The translations under genes were made by a program, and so were the position numbers. A stretch of 34,960 bases of DNA from Verrucomicrobiia bacterium (GTDB lineage: Bacteria; Verrucomicrobiota; Verrucomicrobiia; Limisphaerales; UBA11358), in assembly GCA_025451535.1 (NCBI GenBank), contig JANWKE010000122.1:1-34960 (forward strand), in the 5' to 3' direction. How positions within the stretch are numbered: the stretch's first letter is position 1; the number at the start of each line of letters is the position of its first letter. Shown here one piece after another: positions 7,201 through 15,743 of this stretch. The notes beneath the pieces were generated by a model. It was not told the DNA's origin. It made no database searches and was given only the letters and a program-made list of their open reading frames with translations.

Positions 7201-8874
7201 TCACGACGGTGATTCAACCGCCTCCTCGCTCGTTCCGTCAGGAGGCGTGACCACGGATTCGGCAGCCGGAACCTGGGCTTCGAAGGGTGCGGTCGATTCA
7301 GCCGTTGGCGTTTGAATCTCCGCCGCCGGCGCAGCCGCGACCTCGGCGGCCGATACGGGTTCCGTGGCCGAAATCGTTTCGCCTTCCGCCACCGGTTTTT
7401 CTGCAACCGGTTTTTTCTCCGGTTTGGGCGGCCGGGGCGCGGGCTTCTTGGCCGTCTCCAGCCGGCCGTCGGCGAACTCAATAACGTGGCCCTGATGCAC
7501 GAGCCAGTGCAAATCGGCGATGATGGCGTTTTGGTCCGGCGTCGGTTCGGCAGCCGCAACGGGAACTTTGGGTGTTCCGCCTTCCACCGGCGCGGCGGCC
7601 GGCAGCGCTTCCGTTGCGAGCTTGATTTCAATGATGGCCGGCTGCGGCGTGGGGGCGAGTGTTTCCATCAACTGCCGCCGGCTGCATTTCGGATGCGCAT
7701 TGATGTGGGCGATGAGGCGCCGGATATTTTCCGACACCGGCGTGGTTTCGAGGTCGAGAAACTGCGGACGCGCCACGGAAACGTGGGTGAAAGTCTTGTT
7801 GACCTTGAAGAACTGCAGACCGTGCGTGGCAAACTGCCGGCTGAGTTCGGTGGCCAGTTGCAGCGGAAAATGTCTTTGCTGCTCCCATTCGGTACGCACG
7901 AGTCGCTGCAATTCGCGGCTGCGCAGATTCCGGCTGGGTACCCCGGCGACGGTGTGCGTTTCGACCGATTTGATGATGGTTTCCTTGTGCGTCACGCGAA
8001 AATGCTTCTCGACCTCCTCCAGGTTCGGCAGCTTCAGCGGTTCGGGCACGTTCAAAACGACGTATTCGGTTTTGAAACTCTGTTCCTCGACCCACTTTTT
8101 GACGACGGCCTCGTCCTTCACGATCTTCACGCGGGCCTTGAACACGTCGAATGGCATCCGGGCAAACCGGTCGGCGTGCAATTTATGCAACCGGTTCTGG
8201 TAATCGTGATGGTTCGGCGGGCCGAGAATCACGCCGCTCATGCCGCATTGCGCGACAAACGTGTACGTGCCTTTGGGCGGCTCGGTGGCCGTGCGCTCGG
8301 CCTGATAAAACGTGGCGAAATGAGTTTTCAGGACGTGCGCGATCGCCTCGTCCTCGCTCAACCACGGCGTCTCGTCCAGCGCGCAAACGAACAGCGGCTG
8401 CGAGACGGCGCCTTCAGGCTTTTTCTTCACTGCCAGCCGGACGGTGTAGCGTTCCGGTTTCTGCAGGACGAGCTGCGCAATCTGGAACAGCGGATACGCC
8501 CGCCCGGTCATCTTGATCTGGCGTGCGAGTGATTCGACACCTCTTTCATCCGGCAGAAAAGTGACGGCGATCTCCGGCAGCAACGCGGGGGTTTCGCGGC
8601 GTTCGTCTTGCAAAGCGGGACGGCGGTCATCGCGGCGATCAAAACCCTTTCGACGGTCGCCAAATTTCGAACCGGGACGTTGCGGGCGGGGACCGCGCCG
8701 CTCGCCGAACGATTCGCTGCGCGACCGTTCCCGGTGGTCACCGCGCCGGCGTTCGGGCTTTGCGCCTTCGGCACCGGTAAATTTTTCATACGGGTTGGCC
8801 TCGGCCTTGCCCTGTGCCCACGCCGGCTGGAACAGGTTTTCCAGGTCTAAATCCATGTCGGGAATGCTGCTCAT
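7201..8874 (-). CDS. Conserved hypothetical protein with Arg-rich N-tail and Pro/Ala/Glu-rich C-tail
   Basis: A 557-residue cytoplasmic protein that I cannot assign to a named family. Residues 1-35 are acidic and aromatic; residues about 40-95 are rich in Arg, Asp and Gly with RRGDHRERSRSESFGERR-type blocks like those of RNA-binding tails. A compact core (about 95-400) has EIAVTFLPDERGVESLARQI, VAQCGMSGVILGPPNHHDYQ and HFRVTHKETIIKSVETH. The last 150 residues are low-complexity Pro/Ala/Glu (repeats like KPAPRPPKPEKKPVAEKPVA). No catalytic motif or membrane segment is visible. It lies 21 bases downstream of recA and upstream of rhlE on one strand, so a role with RNA or nucleic acids is plausible but inferred only from the tail and neighbours. 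An alternative start is Met7. Confidence 0.7.
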   Translation of the reverse strand: MSSIPDMDLDLENLFQPAWAQGKAEANPYEKFTGAEGAKPERRRGDHRERSRSESFGERRGPRPQRPGSKFGDRRKGFDRRDDRRPALQDERRETPALLPEIAVTFLPDERGVESLARQIKMTGRAYPLFQIAQLVLQKPERYTVRLAVKKKPEGAVSQPLFVCALDETPWLSEDEAIAHVLKTHFATFYQAERTATEPPKGTYTFVAQCGMSGVILGPPNHHDYQNRLHKLHADRFARMPFDVFKARVKIVKDEAVVKKWVEEQSFKTEYVVLNVPEPLKLPNLEEVEKHFRVTHKETIIKSVETHTVAGVPSRNLRSRELQRLVRTEWEQQRHFPLQLATELSRQFATHGLQFFKVNKTFTHVSVARPQFLDLETTPVSENIRRLIAHINAHPKCSRRQLMETLAPTPQPAIIEIKLATEALPAAAPVEGGTPKVPVAAAEPTPDQNAIIADLHWLVHQGHVIEFADGRLETAKKPAPRPPKPEKKPVAEKPVAEGETISATEPVSAAEVAAAPAAEIQTPTAESTAPFEAQVPAAESVVTPPDGTSEEAVESPS

Positions 8875-8895
8875 GGGAAAACGGCCGGGCCGTCG

Positions 8896-9933
8896 TCAGG
8901 CGGCCGCCCGCTGGGTGAGGATGGCACTCACGATTTTTTGGGCGAGCGCGGGATTTTCGACGAGCGCCTTTTGCGCGGCCTCTTTGCCCTGGCCGATCAA
9001 TTCGCCTTCAAATTGCAGCCACGCGCCTTTTTTGCCGACCACGCTGGCCTCCACGCCCACATCGAGGATGCTGCCTTCCTGGTTGATGCCGTGGTTGTAA
9101 ATGATGTCAAATTCGGCCTCGGCGAACGGCGGCGCGACCTTGTTTTTGACAATCTTGACCCGGACGTGATTGCCGATGGCGTTGCCGGCGGCGTCCTTGA
9201 GTGTGTCCTTGCGGCGGATGTCAATGCGCACACTGGCGTAAAATTTCAGGGCCTTGCCGCCGGGGGTCGTTTCGGGATTGCCGAACATCACGCCGACTTT
9301 CTCGCGCAATTGGTTGGTGAAAACACAGGTCGTTTTGGACTTGGCCAGAATCGCCGTGAGTTTGCGCAGTGCCTGGCTCATCAGTCGCGCCTGCATCCCC
9401 ATGGTGGCCATGCCCATCTCGCCTTCCAGTTCGGCCTTCGGCACCAGCGCGGCCACGGAGTCAATCACGATCACATCCAGCGCGTTCGAGCGGGCGAGCG
9501 TTTCGCAAATGGTCAGCGCTTCCTCGCCGGAATCCGGCTGGGACACGAGCAGGTCGTCCAGGTTAACGCCCAGTCTCTTCGCGTAGCCCGGGTCCAGTGC
9601 GTGCTCGGCGTCAATGAACGCCGCCAGTCCGCCGGCCTTTTGGGCGTTGGCGATGATATGCAGCATGAGGGTGGTCTTGCCGGAGGATTCCGGCCCGAAA
9701 ATTTCCACGACGCGCCCGCGCGGGATGCCGCCGACCCCGAGCGCCAGATCCATGGCGAGCGAGCCGGTGGGGATGACGTCAATTTTCACCTGTGCGCGGG
9801 CGTCGCCCAGGCGCATAATGCTGCCTTCGCCGTAGCTTTTAGTGATGGTGGCAATGGCGGCGTCCAGCTCGCGCGAGCGCGACGCGGCGGCTTTGGTTTC
9901 AACGGCGGATTTATCAGCGGCTTTCGGCGGCAT
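8896..9933 (-). CDS. recA: Recombinase RecA
   Basis: RecA forms filaments on single-stranded DNA, drives homologous strand exchange and triggers LexA self-cleavage. The ATG at 9933 gives 345 residues, the usual size; the frame stays open for almost 600 bases further upstream but that part overlaps the opposite-strand lipoprotein gene and has no RecA character. Walker A GPESSGKT is at 80-87, followed by [19 protein letters not shown], the L1 region with [37 protein letters not shown] (L2) and the C-terminal [17 protein letters not shown] block. The N-terminal tail is Ala/Lys-rich and longer than in E. coli. It heads a minus-strand group with the 557-residue protein and rhlE. Confidence 0.98.
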   Translation of the reverse strand: MPPKAADKSAVETKAAASRSRELDAAIATITKSYGEGSIMRLGDARAQVKIDVIPTGSLAMDLALGVGGIPRGRVVEIFGPESSGKTTLMLHIIANAQKAGGLAAFIDAEHALDPGYAKRLGVNLDDLLVSQPDSGEEALTICETLARSNALDVIVIDSVAALVPKAELEGEMGMATMGMQARLMSQALRKLTAILAKSKTTCVFTNQLREKVGVMFGNPETTPGGKALKFYASVRIDIRRKDTLKDAAGNAIGNHVRVKIVKNKVAPPFAEAEFDIIYNHGINQEGSILDVGVEASVVGKKGAWLQFEGELIGQGKEAAQKALVENPALAQKIVSAILTQRAAA

Positions 9934-9973
9934 AAAATTCGGGGTAATTTCGTTGTTGGTCGTCCGAAATAAG

Positions 9974-10002
9974 ACACTAGTAAATTGGCCGGGAATAGTC
10001 AA
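9974..10002 (-). promoter_or_regulatory. Candidate recA promoter
   Basis: On the minus strand, TTGACT (10002-9997) and TAGTGT (9979-9974) are separated by 17 bases, 41 bases before the recA ATG. The -35 is a near-perfect sigma-70 match, the -10 is weaker. An ACTAGT palindrome overlaps the -10, but no recognisable SOS box of E. coli or Bacillus type is seen. Confidence 0.45.
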
Positions 10003-10068
10003 ACCCTGATAAAAGAAACCGCACGCAGAATGATTGAAAACCGGGCCGGGCTCCGGCAGTGTGTCGGC

Positions 10069-10587
10069 ATGAAAGCGATAAAATGGCTGCCCCTGGTCCT
10101 GGTTGTGGTCATGGCCGCCGGCTGCAAAAAGGCCGAAAGCACCGGGACGCCGCCGGACGCGGAGAACCAATTGCCCACGCAGGCGCAACCGAAATTGCGC
10201 ACGCTGAAAATCTATCTGGGCGCGGAAACCCTGGACGCCGAGCTGGCCACCACCCGGCGCGAGGTCGAGACCGGTATGATGTTTCGCACCAACCTCACCG
10301 ACGAAAGCGCGATGTTGTTTGTTTTTGCCCAGCCGTACCAGGTTTCGTTCTGGATGAAAAACTGTCCGGACTCGCTCTCCGCCGCCTATATCGGCCCTGA
10401 CGGCGTGATTCAGGAGATCCATCATCTCGAAAAATACGACACCAACTCGGTCGTGGCCGCAAAACCGGACATCCAATACGTCCTGGAGGTCAACGACGGC
10501 TGGTTCCAACGGCACAATGTCAACACCGGCATGTTGATTCGCACGGAAGTCGGTTCCCTGCAGGATACGTTCTTCCGCAACCGGTAA
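10069..10587 (+). CDS. DUF192 lipoprotein
   Basis: A 172-residue exported lipoprotein. It starts [21 protein letters not shown]: a short basic head, a hydrophobic core and a lipobox (M-A-A-G-C) with the lipidated Cys at about residue 20. This fixes the ATG at 10069 rather than earlier in-frame starts. After a Pro/Thr linker comes a DUF192 domain: [36 protein letters not shown], the long-lived 'FWMKNxxxxL' signature, and [14 protein letters not shown]. The family is widespread in bacteria and archaea without an assigned reaction. It is divergent from recA (135 bases between starts) and convergent with the next gene, with only 6 bases between the stops. Confidence 0.85.
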   Translation: MKAIKWLPLVLVVVMAAGCKKAESTGTPPDAENQLPTQAQPKLRTLKIYLGAETLDAELATTRREVETGMMFRTNLTDESAMLFVFAQPYQVSFWMKNCPDSLSAAYIGPDGVIQEIHHLEKYDTNSVVAAKPDIQYVLEVNDGWFQRHNVNTGMLIRTEVGSLQDTFFRNR

Positions 10588-10593
10588 TGAAAT

Positions 10594-12141
10594 TCATGGC
10601 GCTACCGCCCGGAAAAATTCCGCTGGTCGGGAGTAAATATGTTCCCACAGGAGAGGAACGCCGTAGTTGGTTACGGTGATTAACGGCGTCCAATTTGTGA
10701 GATTCATGGAGCTTTCCAATATGACCGCCGTGCCGAGGGGAACCGGCAATTGCCAGGCGAAGTACCCGCCGTGAAGCGGCTGATAATTTGTGTTCAACAG
10801 CGAGAGAGAGATTGCCCAGGGATTGCCCGTTCCGCCCGCCCCGATCGGATAGATCACCGGAGGATTGGTTGATGCATCGAAGGATGCCCAGCGTTCGTTG
10901 CTGGCTTGTATGACGTTGTTCGGGTCGCTGGTGATCACAATGCCGTTCAAGCCAAACTTGGGGAAAGAGATGGTCACCGGCGGGCGAATCGTTCCCGGTC
11001 CGGCCAGGTCGGAGCTGCCATTCACACCGGCGTTGTTCAACCAATTGCTGGTGCCGGTATATTTCACGATCGCCGGAACCTGGCTGCCTGCAACTGCATA
11101 GGCATTGAAGACAATATCGGGGCGGGAACTCACCCGCTCCAGCTGCTGCTCCATCCGGACGCCGTTGGTGACGTAGACATCGGTATATCTATTGGTGACG
11201 GGTGTGATGAATCCGCCTGTTTGAAAATCATAATTCAAGGATTCGGGAACGAATGTGATTTTGTCGATCCCAGGCCTTAACGCGAGGTTGACGTAATTAT
11301 TCGAGTTGGCTCCGACCCCGTGGACGTCCGGCAACAAGGTTTCGAAATTGAGATTGTTGGTCTGCAACAGGTAGCGGAGCCCGCCAACATCGTCGCGGGT
11401 CAGGCCGGTGTAAAAGTAGCCGGGAGAGGAAGCGACCTGACCATCGGCGACTGCCATGTTCTGGCTGAACGGGCTCATGGGAATTGCGTAGATGAAAACG
11501 CTCTCCGGCCAAATGCCCTGGTTGATTTGCCAGACCAGATAACTGGAGTAGAAAGAGTCGTTGAGAGCATTCGTTGCCGTGCCGGAAAATGGATCAAAAT
11601 TCCTCAAGATCACGTTGACGTTCGTGTTCCCGCCGGATATGGAAAAATCGTGGACACAAAACATGTACCGCAGGGGTTGGGCGAGGCCAAGCTGTTGAAG
11701 CAGGAGGAACAACGTTTCGGACTTGAGATCAATCAGCCCCTGGGAGTTCGCGGTGAAATTCTCGCTCAGCGTGCTTAGCGCGTAGGCATTGGGATCCGCC
11801 TGTGAAGCGGGCGGCAAATTATTGAGAATTTGAATGGCGCCTTGCACCACCGCGACTCCGTTGGAGCCAAAGAAATCTTCGAACGACGGGTCGAAGACGT
11901 ATGTGACCACGGGCACATTCCAGCGATACCCTTCGCCAATGTTCATGGGGCCCCCGATGTCACCCAAAAGTTGAAAGCCGTTCGTCGGCGCCATCCAGGA
12001 TTCATAAGGCCCGAGCAGTGAATACGCCGGTGCGTCGATTGCCGACAGCAGAAGTCCCAACATAAGTCCCAGTCGCCAGCCCCGATGAGGCAGAGCGGTT
12101 CCATCCAAACGATGTTTGTTTTGCGAGAGCTTTGATGCCAT
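10594..12141 (-). CDS. Secreted protein with Verrucomicrobia-type C-terminal domain
   Basis: A 515-residue secreted protein. The ATG at 12141 is preceded by AAAGGTGG, one of the better ribosome binding sites in the window, and the signal peptide [19 protein letters not shown] lies near residues 24-43. The body begins with [14 protein letters not shown] and [15 protein letters not shown], and includes [15 protein letters not shown], at the place where matrixin-like relatives carry the zinc-binding HExxH helix; no such His motif is present, so no protease activity is claimed. The C-terminus has [13 protein letters not shown] and ends RPAEFFRAV, the beta-rich C-terminal module seen on many exported proteins of Pedosphaera-type Verrucomicrobia. 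Exact function unknown. It is divergent from hemL. Confidence 0.75.
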   Translation of the reverse strand: MASKLSQNKHRLDGTALPHRGWRLGLMLGLLLSAIDAPAYSLLGPYESWMAPTNGFQLLGDIGGPMNIGEGYRWNVPVVTYVFDPSFEDFFGSNGVAVVQGAIQILNNLPPASQADPNAYALSTLSENFTANSQGLIDLKSETLFLLLQQLGLAQPLRYMFCVHDFSISGGNTNVNVILRNFDPFSGTATNALNDSFYSSYLVWQINQGIWPESVFIYAIPMSPFSQNMAVADGQVASSPGYFYTGLTRDDVGGLRYLLQTNNLNFETLLPDVHGVGANSNNYVNLALRPGIDKITFVPESLNYDFQTGGFITPVTNRYTDVYVTNGVRMEQQLERVSSRPDIVFNAYAVAGSQVPAIVKYTGTSNWLNNAGVNGSSDLAGPGTIRPPVTISFPKFGLNGIVITSDPNNVIQASNERWASFDASTNPPVIYPIGAGGTGNPWAISLSLLNTNYQPLHGGYFAWQLPVPLGTAVILESSMNLTNWTPLITVTNYGVPLLWEHIYSRPAEFFRAVAP

Positions 12142-12265
12142 AACCACCTTTCTTTGACCATTGACAGGTTTGATCCTGATCACATTCCTGACCTGGTTTC
12201 AATGATTTATGCTGAGGTAATTCTATCGGGGTCATCTAGGGTTGTCTATCAGTGGCGGTACGCTT

Positions 12266-12294
12266 CTTCTTGTACGGTTAAACATTACAAGAAG
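12266..12294. promoter_or_regulatory. Inverted repeat in the divergent hemL / secreted-protein spacer
   Basis: CTTCTTGTA (12266-12274) and TACAAGAAG (12286-12294) form a perfect 9-base inverted repeat with an 11-base A/T-rich centre; TTGTCT and AGACAA flank it at 12242-12247 and 12293-12298. The site lies 125 bases from one start and 109 from the other, so it may be an operator shared by both genes or a hairpin in one leader. Confidence 0.4.
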
Positions 12295-12402
12295 ACAATG
12301 CCAATACTCCGGTGGGTGCGGCTGACAAGCCGCTCGGTTTGGCTCTGCAACGCTTTCAAAAATACTGGCAGTTCCGGCTGTCCGCCGGCAGACTCGGACG
12401 CG

Positions 12403-13758
12403 ATGAAGCATGATCAATCCGAAAGGCTTTTCGCCGAGGCGCTGAAATTCATTCCCGGCGGCGTCAACTCGCCGGTCCGCGCGTTCCGCGCCGTGGGCGG
12501 CCAGCCCTTCTTCGTCGACCGGGCCAAAGGCGCGCGCGTCCGGGACGTGGACGGCAACGAATACATTGATTATGTCTGCACCTGGGGGCCGGCAATTCTT
12601 GGCCACGCGCATCCGAAAATCATCGCCGCCGTCAAAGCCGCTGCCGACCACGGCACGAGCTTCGGCATCCCCAACCCGCATGAGGTCACAATGGCGAAAC
12701 TGATTTGTTCGCTGGTACCCAGTGTCCAAAAGGTGCGCATGACCAACTCCGGCACCGAGGCGTGCATGAGTGCCATCCGCCTGGCGCGCGGTTTCACCCG
12801 GCGCGACAAAATCATCAAGTTCGACGGCTGCTACCATGGCCACGCGGACTCGTTGCTCGTCAAGGCCGGCAGCGGCGCGCTCACGTTCGGCAATCCGGAC
12901 AGCGCGGGCGTGCCGGCGGCGTTCACGCAACACACCATTGTGCTGCCGTTCAATGACGTTGAGGCCGTCAAAGCCGCATTCGACGCGAATATAAATCAAA
13001 TCGCCGGCATCATTGTCGAACCGGTGCCGGGCAATGCCGGAGTTTATTTGCCGAAACCGGGTTATCTGGAATTTCTCCGTGAGATTACCCGGGCGAACGG
13101 CGCGTTGTTGATTTTCGACGAGGTGATGACGGGTTTCCGTCTCGCACCGGGCGGGGCGCAGGAGCGGTTCAAAATCACGCCGGATTTAAGTTGTTTCGGC
13201 AAAATCATCGGCGGCGGCCTGCCGGTCGGCGCCTTTGGGGGGCGGGCCGACATCATGGATTTGCTCGCGCCGCTGGGACCGGTCTATCAGGCCGGGACGT
13301 TGAGCGGCAATCCGCTGGCCATGGCGGCAGGAATCGCGGCGCTGGAGGAATTGTCGGAGGGGCGAGCTCTGCGAGTCCCTGAATCAAAATCGAAACAAAA
13401 GTCAGGGGCTCGTGCAACTCGCCCCTCCGGAGCGAACGCTTACTCAAAGCTTGAACAGCTCGGCGCGCAACTGGAAACCGGTATGCAAGGCGCCGCAAAG
13501 GCCGCCAGGGTTCCGGTGCAATTTAACCGGTGCGGCTCGATGTTCTGCGCCTACTTCACCAGCGGACCGGTCCATAATCTGACCGACGCCATGAAGAGCG
13601 GCCGCGCGCGGTTCGCTAAATTTTTCCATGGCATGTTGGACGCCGGCGTTTACCTCGCGCCGTCGCAGTTCGAGGCAGGTTTCATTTCCACCGCGCACAC
13701 GGTGGCGGACATTGATCGGACGGTGAAAGCGGCCGCGAAGATTTTGCGAGGGTTGTAA
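12403..13758 (+). CDS. hemL: Glutamate-1-semialdehyde 2,1-aminomutase with in-frame repeat insertion
   Basis: HemL converts glutamate-1-semialdehyde to 5-aminolevulinate in the C5 route of haem synthesis, using pyridoxal phosphate. From the ATG at 12403 the product has 451 residues and starts [20 protein letters not shown] with the family block [13 protein letters not shown]. Class III aminotransferase marks are intact: [45 protein letters not shown] and [12 protein letters not shown] with the cofactor Lys267. Residues about 318-342 ([14 protein letters not shown]...) are absent from normal HemL and are encoded by a 75-base palindromic element; without them the length is 426, the family norm. 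The insert falls between the large domain and the C-terminal small domain, so the enzyme probably still works. Earlier in-frame starts from 12154 encode no HemL sequence. Confidence 0.96.
   Translation: MKHDQSERLFAEALKFIPGGVNSPVRAFRAVGGQPFFVDRAKGARVRDVDGNEYIDYVCTWGPAILGHAHPKIIAAVKAAADHGTSFGIPNPHEVTMAKLICSLVPSVQKVRMTNSGTEACMSAIRLARGFTRRDKIIKFDGCYHGHADSLLVKAGSGALTFGNPDSAGVPAAFTQHTIVLPFNDVEAVKAAFDANINQIAGIIVEPVPGNAGVYLPKPGYLEFLREITRANGALLIFDEVMTGFRLAPGGAQERFKITPDLSCFGKIIGGGLPVGAFGGRADIMDLLAPLGPVYQAGTLSGNPLAMAAGIAALEELSEGRALRVPESKSKQKSGARATRPSGANAYSKLEQLGAQLETGMQGAAKAARVPVQFNRCGSMFCAYFTSGPVHNLTDAMKSGRARFAKFFHGMLDAGVYLAPSQFEAGFISTAHTVADIDRTVKAAAKILRGL
13355..13429. repeat. Palindromic element inserted in the hemL coding sequence
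   Basis: 75 bases, exactly 25 codons, bounded by perfect 12-base inverted repeats CGGAGGGGCGAG (13355-13366) and CTCGCCCCTCCG (13418-13429). An inner stem CGAGTCCCTGA / TCAGGGGCTCG (two G-T pairs) continues the hairpin. It is related to 7121-7191, which lacks four bases and would not keep frame. It adds a Lys/Ser/Arg-rich hydrophilic stretch to HemL. Confidence 0.9.
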
Positions 13759-13842
13759 CCTTTATCTTCTCCGTCCGTCTCACAGGCTATGACGCTGCGT
13801 CATGCTGGTGCAGCGCAAAACCTAAACCGACAAAAAAAGCCT

Positions 13843-14301
13843 ATGAAACTGACCAAAATGACGCTCATCACCGCGTTGGCCTTAGGTGGTTTGCTGACAC
13901 TGAGTCCGGCCTTGCGCGCGGATGATGCCACCAACACTCCGCCTGCCACACCCCCGGCGGGCGACCGCGGACCGGGCATGAGGGGCCGGGGCCCAAACTT
14001 CGACATGATTGCGCAACGACTCAACCTGACCGACGACCAAAAACCGAAGGTCAAGGAGATTCTCGATGGCCAACGGCAACAGATGCGCGATTTGTTTCAA
14101 AACCAGGATATGTCACGCGAAGATCGCATGGCGAAAATGAAGACCATTCGCGAGGATACCGACGCGAAACTGAAGGCCGTGCTTACGGCTGATCAGTTCG
14201 ATCAATGGCAAAAAATGGAATCCCGGATGCGCGGTCCGCGCAACCGCCCTCCGGGTGAAGGCGGCACCAATGCGCCAGCCGGTGCGCCGCCGCAAAATTG
14301 A
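13843..14301 (+). CDS. Spy/CpxP-like periplasmic protein (LTxxQ), copy 1
   Basis: A 152-residue exported protein. The signal peptide KLTKMTLITALALGGLLTLSP ends near ALRADD at about residue 26, which fixes the ATG at 13843. The mature part is helical with two LTxxQ-type motifs, RLNLTDDQKPKV and AVLTADQFDQW, and Met/Arg-rich stretches (MRDLFQNQDMSREDRMAKM), then a Pro/Gly tail. Members of this group bind misfolded proteins or metal ions in the periplasm and damp envelope-stress signalling. It precedes a terminator and a second Spy-like gene, and shares with it an upstream TGTAACxTTT box, so both may belong to the regulon of the ECF sigma factor encoded at 14873. Confidence 0.75.
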   Translation: MKLTKMTLITALALGGLLTLSPALRADDATNTPPATPPAGDRGPGMRGRGPNFDMIAQRLNLTDDQKPKVKEILDGQRQQMRDLFQNQDMSREDRMAKMKTIREDTDAKLKAVLTADQFDQWQKMESRMRGPRNRPPGEGGTNAPAGAPPQN

Positions 14302-14322
14302 TTTGTGGGGGCATACGTTGAC

Positions 14323-14349
14323 AAAGGGACGGCTTTCAGCCGTCCCTTT
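14323..14349 (+). terminator. Rho-independent terminator after the first Spy-like gene
   Basis: AAAGGGACGGCT (14323-14334) and AGCCGTCCCTTT (14338-14349) form a perfect 12-base-pair stem with a TTC loop, followed by CCGTTTT. It separates the first Spy-like gene from the sigma-factor operon. Confidence 0.8.
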
Positions 14350-14361
14350 CCGTTTTCGACT

Positions 14362-14389
14362 GTAACATTTCCAGGCTTGTTTTCGTATT
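14362..14389 (+). promoter_or_regulatory. Candidate ECF-type promoter of the sigma-factor operon
   Basis: GTAACA (14362-14367) and CGTATT (14384-14389) are 16 bases apart, as in ECF sigma promoters with an 'AAC' -35 and a 'CGT' -10. Transcription would begin only a few bases before the ATG at 14399. A similar pair, GTAACC (13755-13760) and CGTCTC (13776-13781), 15 bases apart, lies before the first Spy-like gene. Autoregulation is inferred. Confidence 0.4.
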
Positions 14390-14398
14390 AAAATCAGT

Positions 14399-14869
14399 AT
14401 GAAAACGAACAAATGGATTACCCTCACCGTGGCCACCGCACTGAACCTTGTTGGATTAATGACGACCCCTTCACTGGCGGCGGACGCCAACGCACCGGCG
14501 CACGGACGATTTTTTCAGCGCATCGCCCAAAGACTGAACCTGACTGATGACCAAAAGGCGCAGATCAAAACCGTTCTGCGGTCCGAGAAAGACACATTAA
14601 AACCGTTGCTCGGCCAATTGCATGCCGCGCGGGAAAACCTGCGCGCCGCGATTCAGGCCAGTGGCGCCAACGAAACCACCGTGCGCGCCGCGTCCGCCCG
14701 GGTTGCCGCCGTCGAGGCCGATTTGGCGGTTGAACGGATGAAAATTTTCGCCAAAATCGCGCCCATCCTGACCGATGAACAACGCCAGCAAATCAGCGAG
14801 TTCGAGCAGCGCGCCGATGATTTTGCAGACCGGGCGATCGCCCGCGCCAGTGACCGGTTGGGCGACTGA
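14399..14869 (+). CDS. Spy/CpxP-like periplasmic protein (LTxxQ), copy 2
   Basis: A 156-residue exported protein, related to the one ending at 14301. The signal peptide runs MKTNKWITLTVATALN...SLAADA with cleavage near residue 28. The mature part has RLNLTDDQKAQIKTVL and PILTDEQRQQISEF as LTxxQ motifs around a long, Ala/Arg-rich amphipathic helix (about residues 75-125). Its stop is 3 bases before the GTG of the sigma factor, so the two are co-transcribed and probably translationally coupled. Having a Spy-like chaperone or sensor as first gene of an ECF operon suggests feedback on envelope stress or metal. Confidence 0.75.
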   Translation: MKTNKWITLTVATALNLVGLMTTPSLAADANAPAHGRFFQRIAQRLNLTDDQKAQIKTVLRSEKDTLKPLLGQLHAARENLRAAIQASGANETTVRAASARVAAVEADLAVERMKIFAKIAPILTDEQRQQISEFEQRADDFADRAIARASDRLGD

Positions 14870-14872
14870 ACC

Positions 14873-15436
14873 GTGAGCGACGATGCCGAATTGCTGGAAC
14901 GCATCCGGAACGGCGCATCTGACGAGTTCGCCGAACTCGTCCGACGGCATCAGTCGCGCGTGTTTGCCATTTTGCACCGTTATGAACGCGACGCCCACAA
15001 GGTCGAAGACCTCGCCCAGGAAGCTTTTGTCAAGGCCTGGCGCGCGCTGGGGCAATTTGACGGCCGCGCGCCTTTTGAACACTGGCTTTCCAGCATCACC
15101 ACGCGGGTGGCGCTGGACCACTTGAGAAAAGAAAAACGCCGGCAGAATGAAATCGGCCTGCCTGAACTCGGTGAGGATGCGCTGGACTGGTTGCGCCGTG
15201 GCGACGAGAAGAGTGAACTCGAAGCGCGCAGTGCGGCGGAGCTGCTGGAACTGGCGATGCGCGAACTGTCGCCTGCCGACCGCGTAGTTATCACCCTGCA
15301 GGAACTGGAAGGCCGGAGCGTGAAGGAAATCGCCACGGCCCTCGGCGCCTCCGGCGTGGCCGTGCGGGTGCGGGCCATGCGGGCGCGCGCAAAGCTGAAA
15401 CAGGCGCTGGAAAAAATTGCGAAAGAAAAATTATGA
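14873..15436 (+). CDS. ECF-family RNA polymerase sigma factor
   Basis: A 187-residue sigma-70 family factor of the extracytoplasmic-function group, directing RNA polymerase to stress promoters. It has only regions 2 and 4: region 2 with KVEDLAQEAFVKAWRAL and FEHWLSSITTRVALDHLRK, and region 4 with LSPADRVVITLQELEGRSVKEIATALGASGVAVRVR as its helix-turn-helix. The start is GTG at 14873. The gene sits between a Spy-like gene (3 bases away) and a small membrane protein (4-base ATGA overlap), which fits control by a membrane anti-sigma factor. The subgroup cannot be told by eye. Confidence 0.92.
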   Translation: MSDDAELLERIRNGASDEFAELVRRHQSRVFAILHRYERDAHKVEDLAQEAFVKAWRALGQFDGRAPFEHWLSSITTRVALDHLRKEKRRQNEIGLPELGEDALDWLRRGDEKSELEARSAAELLELAMRELSPADRVVITLQELEGRSVKEIATALGASGVAVRVRAMRARAKLKQALEKIAKEKL

Positions 15437-15741
15437 ACAACCGGAAATTGAGACAATTGTTTGCGTCGGCGCGCCGGGAAACCGCGCCCGCGCCGCCGGA
15501 GGATTTTGCCGCGGACGTGCTGCGCGCCATCCATCGCGAACCGCCGGCTGCCGCGCCGGAAACGATTTCAGTTTTTGACCAGTTGAACCTGTGGTTTCCC
15601 CGCCTGGCGTTGGCGGCCTCGGCGGTCATTGTGCTGTGCGTGGCGGCGGATTACGGGCTGACGGCGGTGGGCATGCCGAGTCTGAGCGACGGCGTGTCAC
15701 AACTTTCTTCACAGTGGCTTTTGACGCCGACCGGACTTTGA
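15433..15741 (+). CDS. Probable membrane anti-sigma factor
   Basis: A 102-residue protein whose ATG overlaps the sigma-factor stop (ATGA). The first 55 residues are charged and cytoplasmic in character (KLRQLFASARRE, DFAADVLRAIHRE), followed by one membrane span near residues 57-75 (RLALAASAVIVLCVAADYGL) and a short exported tail. Size, order and one-span topology are those of small anti-sigma factors such as CnrY. No zinc-binding HxxxCxxC motif is present, so it is not a ZAS-type factor. The role is inferred from position and layout, not from sequence similarity. Confidence 0.6.
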   Translation: MNNRKLRQLFASARRETAPAPPEDFAADVLRAIHREPPAAAPETISVFDQLNLWFPRLALAASAVIVLCVAADYGLTAVGMPSLSDGVSQLSSQWLLTPTGL

Positions 15742-15743
15742 TT

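Noticed and set aside
9934-10515. N-terminal extension of the RecA frame up to 10515
   Set aside because: The extra sequence has no RecA similarity, overlaps the opposite-strand DUF192 lipoprotein gene, and a normal RecA start with a good promoter lies at 9933.
12154-12402. Upstream extension of HemL
   Set aside because: The extra residues are not HemL-like and the family start [10 protein letters not shown] is at 12403; the region holds inverted repeats instead.
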